Part shown: positions 13,634 to 13,768 of the stretch, in pieces
Numbering within the stretch: the first letter of the stretch is position 1
Layout: every line of letters starts with the position of its first letter
Notes under the pieces: generated by a model
Seen by the model: the letters and a program-made list of their open reading frames with translations, nothing else
Database searches by the model: none
Told to the model about the DNA's origin: nothing
Assembly: GCA_026770585.1 (NCBI GenBank)
Contig: MU646564.1
Coordinates: 264,599 to 278,366 of the forward strand
Direction of reading: 5' to 3'
Length of the DNA stretch: 13,768 bases
Source: Baffinella frigidus
Lineage: Eukaryota; Cryptophyceae; Cryptomonadales; Baffinellaceae
Translations under genes and position numbers: made by a program

Positions 13634-13746
13634 CACGGAGGCAGAGCGCGGGTGGGTACCCGTAGGAGCGGTCGGTGAGGATGCACTCTGCGGCCGGGAA
13701 GCGGTTGTCCAGGACGATCGACGCTGATGTCGTGTTCAGCACCGCC
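274..13746 (-). CDS. Split gene model, 16 exons, partial at both ends; cadherin-like repeat protein
   Basis: Inferred join on the minus strand: 13746-13660, 12272-12221, 10884-10767, 10427-10350, 9085-9015, 8977-8912, 8179-8041, 7369-7257, 6545-6432, 5619-5539, 5070-4990, 4171-4074, 3388-3303, 2486-2404, 2024-1884, 389-274. The pieces total 1524 nt (about 507 residues), and the phase left by each donor is completed by the next acceptor at all 15 junctions. Intron phases in order are 2,0,1,1,0,0,1,0,0,0,0,2,1,0,0. Thirteen introns are GT-AG and two are GC-AG. Exons 13-16 match the consensus of cadherin-like tandem repeats, usually extracellular adhesion or matrix modules. No start codon, signal peptide, stop or polyadenylation site is in the window. 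Exon 6 and the 3' end of exon 2 are the least certain parts. No transcript evidence is available, so the model rests on open frames, splice dinucleotides, phase and synonymous divergence in copies. Confidence 0.65.
525..603 (-). pseudogene. 5'-edge copy of exon 16
   Basis: It repeats the acceptor and first ~76 nt of exon 16 in the same orientation, about 210 bp upstream on the coding strand. The frame is intact, with two synonymous changes (GCC/GCG, CCT/CCA) before it diverges after T-S-Y and meets a stop (AAATAG). If spliced in, it would truncate the protein. Confidence 0.75.
617..720. repeat. 43-bp tandem repeat, about 2.3 copies
   Basis: Units begin TTGGACCCATAAGGG at about 623 and 666, and a degenerate TTGGACACAT at 709. 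AT-rich and without coding potential, within the intron between exons 15 and 16. I see nothing else between 720 and 1000 apart from poly-TTC runs. Confidence 0.8.
1000..1880 (-). repeat. Degenerate array of exon 15 3'-edge copies and intron sequence
   Basis: Multiple units combine a copy of the end of exon 15 (TTCGCGCGGAGGTCNGCGCG on the plus strand) with a shared intron phrase (TTCACAAGTGTTTTACCAG). Exon-derived blocks lie near 1105-1160, 1265-1300, 1395-1425, 1618-1705 and 1770-1825. The 1618-1705 block is longest, covering about half of exon 15 plus its donor region. The overlapping ORFs here on both strands are artefacts of these duplicates. Confidence 0.75.
1884..2024 (-). CDS. Exon 15 of the split gene, cadherin-like repeat core
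   Basis: The acceptor is CCTAACGCAG|GGC and the donor CATCCAG|GTGCGT, phase 0/0, 47 residues. GRVAYVPHAHFVGSDSLAF fits the G-x-V-x-Y-x-P-x-x-x-F-x-G-x-D-S-x-x-F signature of cadherin-like tandem repeats. It is followed by R-G-E-D, a Cys pair and the A-x-x-x-L-R-I-Q strand. Both edges are copied in the neighbouring introns: one upstream (2114-2139, with a GTA/GTG synonymous change) and several downstream (1100-1830). Confidence 0.82.
2114..2139 (-). repeat. 5'-edge copy of exon 15
   Basis: Repeats the CCTAACGCAG acceptor and the G-R-V-A-Y codons with one synonymous change, about 100 bp upstream of the true acceptor. The intervening DNA is G-rich. Confidence 0.6.
2404..2486 (-). CDS. Exon 14 of the split gene, GC donor
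   Basis: The acceptor is CCCGGCAG|GA and the donor CCGCAG|GCACTT, a GC site, 2 nt in and phase 0 out, 27 residues. NPLEGLTDIRLLGTRGSL matches the N/D-P-L-x-x-x-I-x-x-L-P-x-x-G-x-L strand of cadherin-like repeats. The junction to exon 15 then reads straight into the next strand of the same repeat, supporting the GC donor. A 5'-edge copy with one mismatch lies at 2567-2604, beyond a hairpin element. Confidence 0.73.
2509..2569. mobile_element. Partial copy of a GTAGGCC-rich hairpin element
   Basis: Shares AACGTCCTGAAAACCGGG, then GTTAGGCCTACGGTATTGCC, with the copies at 2988-3122 and (inverted) 4716-4836. It lies between the acceptor edge of exon 14 and a duplicate of that edge. It is too short to encode anything, so non-autonomous if mobile. 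Confidence 0.55.
2567..2604 (-). repeat. 5'-edge copy of exon 14
   Basis: About 38 nt matching 2455-2494 with one mismatch, covering the GGCAG acceptor and the codons N-P-L-E-G-L-T-D-I-R. It is upstream of exon 14 on the coding strand. Confidence 0.72.
2607..2812. repeat. Short inverted-repeat pair around AT-rich DNA
   Basis: CCACGCCAGGCCAGAAGT near 2608-2625 pairs with ACTTCTGACCTGGCGTGG near 2789-2810. The ~165-bp interior has no coding signal. It may be a small MITE or a fold-back left by an inverted duplication. Confidence 0.45.
2988..3122. mobile_element. GTAGGCC-rich hairpin element
   Basis: Begins AAGCTAATAGGGTTAACG and runs into palindromic TACGG/CCGTA words. The ends pair with each other (GGCCTACGGTATTGCC near 3021-3037 with its complement near 3101-3118). 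Same family as 2509-2569 and 4716-4836. Confidence 0.6.
3303..3388 (-). CDS. Exon 13 of the split gene
   Basis: The acceptor is GGGTTGGCAG|G and the donor GACGGAG|GTATCC, 1 nt in and 1 nt out, 28 residues. It reads FHPTNFTTQELRLEACGLMY and then LGPSNNDG. The L-R-L-E-x-C-G end resembles the last strand of F5/8-type domains (weak). N-N-D-G joined to exon 14's G-N-P-L matches the D-x-D-G-D-P-L opening of cadherin-like repeats. No edge copies were noticed. Confidence 0.72.
3405..3735. repeat. CA-rich minisatellite
   Basis: Degenerate units of about 16-17 bp around AAAACAACACCCAGTC, with a longer phrase (CACGGAGGCATCCACTC) occurring twice, near 3570 and 3708. No gene is seen here. It fills the intron upstream of exon 13. 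Confidence 0.85.
3807..4073 (-). repeat. Tandem 3'-edge copies of exon 12
   Basis: Blocks at 3807-3829, 3875-3905 and 3971-4001 repeat the last ~25 nt of exon 12 with its GTCTGC-like donor (plus strand CAGACCGAAAYTCGAG). They alternate with a shared intron phrase (CAGAAAACAAACGGCGTGG). Period is roughly 90-100 bp. Confidence 0.7.
4074..4171 (-). CDS. Exon 12 of the split gene
   Basis: The acceptor is TTGCTGGCAG|GTG and the donor AATTTCG|GTCTGC, phase 0 in and 2 nt out, 32 residues. It begins VWRGEASEGRESTSES and ends DANARFLEF, with the split codon completed to Arg by exon 13. A 5'-edge copy upstream (4325-4393) carries synonymous differences (CGA/CGG, ACC/ACT). Several 3'-edge copies lie downstream at 3807-4001. 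An early low-complexity Ser/Glu stretch leaves its function open. Confidence 0.65.
4325..4393 (-). pseudogene. 5'-edge copy of exon 12
   Basis: It repeats a CCCCAG|GTG acceptor and about 57 nt of exon 12, in frame, with synonymous differences plus one Ser to Arg change. It lies about 220 bp upstream of the exon on the coding strand, bordered by the telomere-like array. Confidence 0.7.
4380..4640 (+). repeat. Telomere-like heptamer array, G-rich strand on plus
   Basis: Runs of GGTGTGG pass into TTTGGGG, then TTTAGGG, then TTAAGGG variants. The 7-bp period holds while the sequence drifts. It is interstitial, inside the intron before exon 12. Confidence 0.9.
4649..4866. repeat. Inverted duplication of the exon 11 donor edge, one arm interrupted
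   Basis: The left part (4649-4692) is a 44-nt unchanged copy of the end of exon 11 with its GT. It is followed at once by the same edge in opposite orientation, split at 4716-4836 by a hairpin element and resumed at about 4838-4866 (CTCTGAGCGGCGCGAGGTGC). Confidence 0.75.
4716..4836. mobile_element. 121-bp hairpin element with 12-bp terminal inverted repeats
   Basis: CAAGCTAATAGG at the left end and CCTATTAGCTTG at the right are perfect inverted repeats. The interior carries the GTAGGCC/GGCCTAC palindromic words shared with the copies at 2509 and 2988. It interrupts the inverted exon 11 edge copy, so it behaves like an inserted non-autonomous element. Confidence 0.65.
4868..4988 (-). repeat. 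Telomere-like array in opposite orientation
   Basis: CCCTTAAC-type units on the plus strand form the mirror of 4560-4640. With the exon-edge inverted copies they make a palindrome about 430 bp across, centred near 4775. Confidence 0.8.
4990..5070 (-). CDS. Exon 11 of the split gene
   Basis: The acceptor is GGGTGGGCAG|ATC and the donor CGCGAG|GTGAAG, phase 0/0, 27 residues. It includes ITSTFSSFPRMERSRTVSK and ends KCGGSEWRE. The last 42 nt plus two donor bases recur without change at 4649-4692, and an inverted copy is split by a mobile element at 4693-4866. An inverted-repeat element (5092-5218) ends about 20 bp upstream of the acceptor. Confidence 0.68.
5092..5218. mobile_element. MITE-like element, ~127 bp
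   Basis: The ends are GTCAGCGCACTGTGCAGACA and the complement of GTCAGAGCGGCGTGCAGAGA, an imperfect terminal inverted repeat of about 26 bp. The interior is AT-rich. The TIR core (GTGCAGAGAAGTTGGC) is shared with the element at 10904-11074. The element ends about 20 bp from the acceptor of exon 11. Related single ends occur near 5257-5285 and 6347-6368. Confidence 0.6.
5380..5535 (+). repeat. Interstitial TTTAGGG array
   Basis: About twenty units, mostly exact TTTAGGG with some TTCAGGG, the best telomere-type array in the window. It abuts the donor of exon 10. DNA between 5220 and 5380 shows only a solitary MITE-like end and no gene. Confidence 0.92.
5539..5619 (-). CDS. Exon 10 of the split gene
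   Basis: The acceptor is GGAATTTGCAG|GAC and the donor ACCAAG|GTCACC, phase 0/0, 27 residues running from DVYRQTTRRN to a final TDGSTAPATK. D-V-Y-x-x-T-T followed by D-G-S is reminiscent of the strand after the G-x-L turn in cadherin-like repeats, which is a weak inference. Three 5'-edge copies lie upstream, one of them with an in-frame TAG. A pure TTTAGGG array begins right after the donor. Confidence 0.68.
5760..6020 (-). pseudogene. 5'-edge copies of exon 10, one long and broken
   Basis: 5805-5826 repeats the CCGCAG|GACGTG edge. 5938-5998 repeats most of exon 10 and its acceptor, but with an in-frame TAG after D-V-Y-W. Both lie upstream of exon 10 on the coding strand, accompanied by a shared phrase, CAGCGGNCTTCCAAGGGATT. 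Confidence 0.7.
6049..6162. mobile_element. Hairpin-type insertion within a third exon 10 edge copy
   Basis: GATAAGAC at 6058-6065 and ACACGTCCTGCGGATAGAG after 6141 are contiguous at 5801-5825 (one AC shared) but separated here by about 75 bp rich in CCTACGG/GTAGGC. The same insert occurs inverted at 8766-8856, so 5791-5826 looks like the empty-site form. Confidence 0.6.
6240..6415. repeat. AT-rich stretch with repeated CGGCAGCCCC and inverted words
   Basis: GCCGAAATAATATAAATT occurs twice (near 6365 and 6395), and its complement-like form occurs on the left (AATTATTTCGACTGCC near 6280). A MITE-like end (GCGCGGTGTACAGAGAAGTT) lies near 6352. Probably nested element remnants. No gene is seen. 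Confidence 0.5.
6432..6545 (-). CDS. Exon 9 of the split gene
   Basis: The acceptor is TCGGTGTGCAG|ATC and the donor TCCCAG|GTTCGC, phase 0 at both ends, 38 residues. It contains EYDAAVFMTGFAINFDLRDD followed by FRVLAKTSRRFSQ. The pattern Y/F-x-T-G-x-x-I followed by a V-R-like strand is what F5/8-type beta-sandwich modules often show. That is a weak inference. No edge copies of this exon were noticed. Confidence 0.72.
6697..7215 (-). repeat. 3'-edge copies of exon 8 with CCCTCAACA minisatellite
   Basis: 6697-6780 repeats about 84 nt spanning the donor of exon 8 (last ~35 exon nt plus ~48 intron nt) with few mismatches. Shorter copies lie at 6873-6909, 6976-6990, 7030-7068, 7141-7150 and 7196-7210. 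Between them are CACACCCTCAACCCT minisatellite units. Confidence 0.75.
7257..7369 (-). CDS. Exon 8 of the split gene
   Basis: The acceptor is AAAAAACAG|GG and the donor CACCAG|GTTACT, with 2 nt in and phase 0 out, 37 residues. It includes SVAAPWTEEALTTHGDPLD and then FYRTCGNSDVHQ. Several copies of its 3' edge, with donor and the first intron bases, lie downstream at 6697-6780, 6873-6909 and 7030-7068, with shorter ones between. Together with exon 9 it weakly recalls a discoidin-like fold, but I would not assign it. Confidence 0.72.
7385..7600 (+). repeat. GGTTCAGGA minisatellite, first block
   Basis: Units of 12-18 bp around GAGGATGGTTCAGGAG. A second block follows at 7735-7830, and both end in a GGCATCNTCGCNATGCAGCC phrase (near 7591 and 7823). 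Plus-strand ORFs over this region are read-through of the repeat. No coding islands were found from 7600 to 7735. Confidence 0.8.
7735..7845 (+). repeat. GGTTCAGGA minisatellite, second block
   Basis: Same unit family as 7385-7600, again ending near a GCATCATCGCTATGCAGCC phrase. Confidence 0.75.
7928..8035 (+). repeat. TTTCGGG heptamer array
   Basis: TTTCGGG/TTCCGGG-type units keep the 7-bp period of the telomere-like arrays with a changed base. They end a few nucleotides from the GC donor of exon 7. Confidence 0.85.
8041..8179 (-). CDS. Exon 7 of the split gene, GC donor
   Basis: The acceptor is CTCAAGCAG|CAC in phase 0. It encodes 46 residues including PIDKWSNGTFSWSRLNAPN, then a Cys-Ser-rich stretch and NVNYKWPT. 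The best donor is ACAG|GCGAGT, a near-consensus GC splice site. Its 1-nt remainder is completed by the GG of exon 8 to glycine, which no nearby GT achieves. Its W/Y/C content and potential N-glycosylation site (NGT) would suit an extracellular domain, but the family is not recognised. Confidence 0.72.
8339..8547. mobile_element. MITE-like element, 209 bp
   Basis: Two 71-bp arms (8339-8409 and 8477-8547) pair as inverted repeats with only a few mismatches. The termini are CTAGAGCCAAT and ATTGGCTCTAG, around a 67-bp AT-rich loop. It contains no coding sequence. A terminal CTAG could be a palindromic target duplication. A related end is found at 8960-8995. Confidence 0.8.
8666..8715 (-). repeat. 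Short telomere-like array
   Basis: CCCTGAA/CCCTAAA units on the plus strand, about five copies. 8575-8640 next to it holds a GTGAGTGAGT microsatellite. Neither shows coding potential. Confidence 0.75.
8766..8856. mobile_element. Inverted copy of the 6049-6140 hairpin element
   Basis: Read on the minus strand it follows the same order as 6058-6135: GATAAGACCTA, CCCTACGGTAGGCAACCC, GGGGGTTCCTACGG, GGTAAC. The flanking sequence (CAGCGGACTTCGCAGGGATT on minus) also matches that at 6000-6040, so a larger block was copied. Confidence 0.65.
8912..8977 (-). CDS. Possible exon 6 of the split gene
   Basis: A 66-nt frame, phase 0 at both ends, sits between GGTAG|GAC and GACCAG|GTGGTT and encodes 22 residues, including LVVPLKHLVDKADPDQ. 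Against it: the intron to exon 5 would be only 37 nt, and the sequence around the acceptor resembles the terminal repeat of the MITE at 8339-8547. Skipping it leaves the phase intact (exon 5 joins exon 7), so phase does not test it. Confidence 0.35.
9015..9085 (-). CDS. Exon 5 of the split gene
   Basis: The acceptor is GTCCGCAG|GC and the donor ACACAG|GTTTGA. Two nt in and phase 0 out give 23 residues, GNTLSKSSCIAWGSLALNGR and then PTQ. The 5' edge (acceptor plus ~30 nt of exon) is duplicated twice upstream, at 9249-9325 and 9657-9712, each copy next to an AT microsatellite. The frame meets a stop directly after the donor, in line with an exon end. I do not recognise the domain. Confidence 0.52.
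9135..9228. repeat. (TA)n microsatellite
   Basis: An almost pure TA run of about 32 units at 9163-9226, with a shorter imperfect stretch before it. Other AT stretches follow the exon 5 edge copies at 9325-9360 and 9605-9630. Confidence 0.95.
9249..9325 (-). repeat. 5'-edge copy of exon 5 (first)
   Basis: About 77 nt matching 9056-9132: the acceptor region and first ~32 exon nt. It is upstream of exon 5 on the coding strand and followed by an AT repeat, as the original is. Confidence 0.7.
9657..9712 (-). repeat. 5'-edge copy of exon 5 (second)
   Basis: About 55 nt with the same acceptor edge, preceded by the phrase ATTGTCAACAGATGCAGG that also precedes the first copy. 9370-9600 and 9720-9950 show no repeat or coding island I can support. 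Confidence 0.68.
9951..10219 (+). repeat. 49-bp direct repeat pair around a CT hairpin
   Basis: 9951-9999 and 10171-10219 are nearly identical and both begin TGCACCGGCGTGCGAAGCGT. Between them GCCAGAGACCCACTA (about 10013-10027) and AAGTGGGTCTCTGGC (about 10058-10072) are inverted around a (CT)n run, a potential cruciform. Confidence 0.75.
10211..10349 (-). repeat. 65-bp tandem repeat holding exon 4 3'-edge copies
   Basis: GACAGCGCA of the exon 4 donor edge starts at 10221, 10286 and 10351 (the last is the exon itself), an exact 65-bp spacing. Each unit includes the donor-like GT and ~45 nt of intron (GATATGATGGATACACTTGG). Confidence 0.8.
10350..10427 (-). CDS. Exon 4 of the split gene
   Basis: The acceptor is CGCATCAG|GA and the donor GTCG|GTACGC. 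Two nt in and one nt out complete glycine codons with exons 3 and 5. It encodes 25 residues including LNAPNDPAAGGVCSLADQ. The last ~20 nt plus the donor are repeated twice more downstream in an exact 65-bp periodic array (10211-10349). I do not recognise the domain. Confidence 0.62.
10436..10760 (+). repeat. Compound heptamer minisatellite
   Basis: TTTAGGG/TTTGGGG-like units (10436-10590) change into TTGCGGG units (about 10600-10640) and then TTCCGTG units (about 10645-10750), all with a 7-bp period. Long ORFs in every frame here are repeat artefacts. The block fills the intron between exons 3 and 4. Confidence 0.88.
10767..10884 (-). CDS. Exon 3 of the split gene
   Basis: It starts after a good acceptor, TGTTTCTGCAG|GAC, in phase 0 and ends CATG|GTGCAT with 1 nt over. 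It encodes 39 residues beginning DNVPSRCRRCKRVGNAMSP and continuing with a PPGSWQGRLMYSL stretch. It is rich in Arg and Cys, with a C-x-x-C pair (RCRRC). I do not recognise the domain. A 171-bp inverted-repeat element ends about 20 bp upstream of the acceptor, and a heptamer minisatellite begins just after the donor. Confidence 0.62.
10904..11074. mobile_element. MITE-like element, 171 bp
   Basis: The termini are GAGCGCTGTGCAGAGAAGTT and its complement. The arms extend about 75 bp inward with moderate identity (AAATTAGAGCCATTTTGTCC pairs with a diverged complement). Non-coding. It shares its terminal core with 5092-5218 and ends about 20 bp from the acceptor of exon 3. Confidence 0.75.
11168..11601. 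repeat. ~80-bp direct repeat pair
   Basis: 11168-11246 and 11519-11601 share AAACGGTTTT, AACTTTCTGGCAATGAAA and GGTTTTACTAGT-like blocks at roughly 80-85% identity. Between them CATTCACACTGGTCAAATG occurs twice. No coding island is supported here, see the rejected list. Confidence 0.7.
11735..12045 (+). repeat. 22-24-bp minisatellite GGTTTAGGGTTTCGGTAAAAC
   Basis: About 13 degenerate units combining a telomere-like heptamer pair with AAAACGTG. In the intron downstream of exon 2. Confidence 0.85.
12047..12089 (-). repeat. 3'-edge copy of exon 2
   Basis: 43 nt matching 12210-12252 with about six differences, mostly at third codon positions, keeping E-N-F-C-x-L-V-D-Q and the CAG|GTGCGC donor. 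Downstream of exon 2 on the coding strand. Confidence 0.72.
12221..12272 (-). CDS. Exon 2 of the split gene
   Basis: The acceptor is CCATCAG|G and the donor CAG|GTGCGC, giving FENDQWAGENFCDLVDQ with 1 nt in and phase 0 out. The incoming G completes the GG of exon 1 to glycine. The frame stays open past this donor as VRFTYHTVDYG, and F-x-Y-x-x-x-D is what a cadherin-like repeat would continue with. The exon may therefore run on, for example to a GTGG donor at 12199 (exon end 12200), which is also phase 0. Three 5'-edge copies lie upstream and one 3'-edge copy lies downstream, and the latter diverges just after GTGCGCTTYAC. Confidence 0.62.
12281..12624. repeat. 117-bp higher-order repeat: 12-bp GGTTCAGGATAT units plus exon 2 acceptor edge
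   Basis: Six GGTTCAGGATAT units alternate with a 5'-edge copy of exon 2 (plus strand CGCCCGCCCACAGGTCGTTC) at about 12365, 12481 and 12597, in step with the exon's own edge at about 12248. Period is 116-117 bp, and the units are nearly identical, so recently homogenised. Confidence 0.9.
12625..12760. mobile_element. Inverted-repeat element with CCCGGGCGAGTGTT tandem core
   Basis: 35-bp arms (12625-12659 and 12726-12760) pair almost perfectly, for example GCCCGTGAATATGACTGACA with its complement. The loop has three or four ~20-bp units of ACACCCGGGCGAGTGTTGG. No ORF of interest. Confidence 0.7.
13086..13430 (-). repeat. Degenerate intron 1 repeats with a partial exon 1 copy
   Basis: CAGATTTGCTGAGGCAGAGC-like blocks recur near 13107, 13270, 13303 and 13397, with CTACAATAC phrases near 13087 and 13372. 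13337-13369 is a 3'-edge copy of exon 1 (A-E-C-I-L-T-D-R kept, then F-Y-G-S and a GTCC donor). 12770-13080 shows no convincing repeat. Confidence 0.6.
13488..13573 (-). pseudogene. Second copy of exon 1 (copy B)
   Basis: This is a nearly full duplicate of exon 1 about 170 bp downstream on the coding strand. It keeps the same open frame and the same GG|GTACC donor, with a single synonymous difference. Its 5' edge is replaced by a (CT)n tract, so the only acceptor is GAGAG|TG. It could be a mutually exclusive alternative exon, but using both copies would need a phase change. A dead tandem copy is the simpler reading. Confidence 0.6.
13574..13630. repeat. (CT)n microsatellite
   Basis: CT run interrupted once, lying between the two copies of exon 1. 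Confidence 0.95.
13660..13746 (-). CDS. Exon 1 of the split gene (copy A)
   Basis: The acceptor is CACAACCAG|G and the donor is TACGG|GTACCC, so the exon enters with 1 nt and leaves with 2 nt of a codon. It encodes 28 residues including SIVLDNRFPAAECILTDR. A near-identical copy lies at 13488-13573 and differs by one GCA/GCG alanine codon, which supports real coding. Copy A is preferred because it has a normal CAG acceptor. Copy B instead follows directly on a GA/CT microsatellite. I do not recognise the domain. The preceding exon must lie beyond the window end. Confidence 0.7.
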
Positions 13747-13768
13747 CTGGTTGTGCGGTTTGGGGTTT

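Overview
The window looks like nuclear DNA of a eukaryotic microalga with a repeat-dense genome. It holds long TTTAGGG-type heptamer arrays (the plant/algal telomere unit, here interstitial), several short inverted-repeat elements of MITE type, many microsatellites and minisatellites, and no long open reading frame. No RNA gene or bacterial-style gene was seen. A prasinophyte-like green alga is my guess at the source, but the sequence does not prove it.

The long six-frame ORFs are mostly read-through of low-complexity repeats. Splitting the minus strand at splice-like sites instead gives short GC-rich islands of open, non-repetitive codons, each bounded by an AG acceptor and a GT (twice GC) donor. 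Sixteen such islands between 13746 and 274 chain with matching reading phase at all 15 junctions. Together they give 1524 nt, about 507 residues of one split gene that is open at both window ends. Introns run from about 340 to 1500 nt, except one doubtful 37-nt intron next to the weak exon 6. The last four exons read as a cadherin-like (tandem-95/Cadherin_5 style) repeat, with a G-x-V-x-Y-x-P...F-x-G-x-D-S motif followed by a V-x-N-x-N-D-x-P linker. The rest of the protein is cysteine- and tryptophan-containing and I could not assign it, although exons 8-9 and 12-13 weakly recall a discoidin-like beta-sandwich.

Layout from low to high coordinate (3' to 5' of the gene): GA repeat 1-265; exon 16; a partial exon 16 copy; an array of exon 15 3'-edge copies (1000-1880); exons 15, 14, 13; CA-rich minisatellite; exon 12; telomere-like palindrome (4500-4990); exons 11, 10, 9, 8; GGTTCAGG and TTTCGGG minisatellites; exon 7; a 209-bp MITE; exons 6 and 5; TA repeats; exon 4; heptamer arrays; exon 3; MITE; 22-24-bp minisatellite; exon 2 with a 117-bp higher-order array; exon 1 with a complete second copy.

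The most striking observation is a rule. At least eleven exons have partial copies of their own edges in the adjacent intron. Copies of the acceptor edge always lie upstream of the exon, and copies of the donor edge always lie downstream. The copies keep the splice dinucleotide and differ in several cases by synonymous changes. The introns therefore seem to have grown by repeated duplications across exon-intron borders, mixed with telomere-like heptamers and short inverted-repeat elements.
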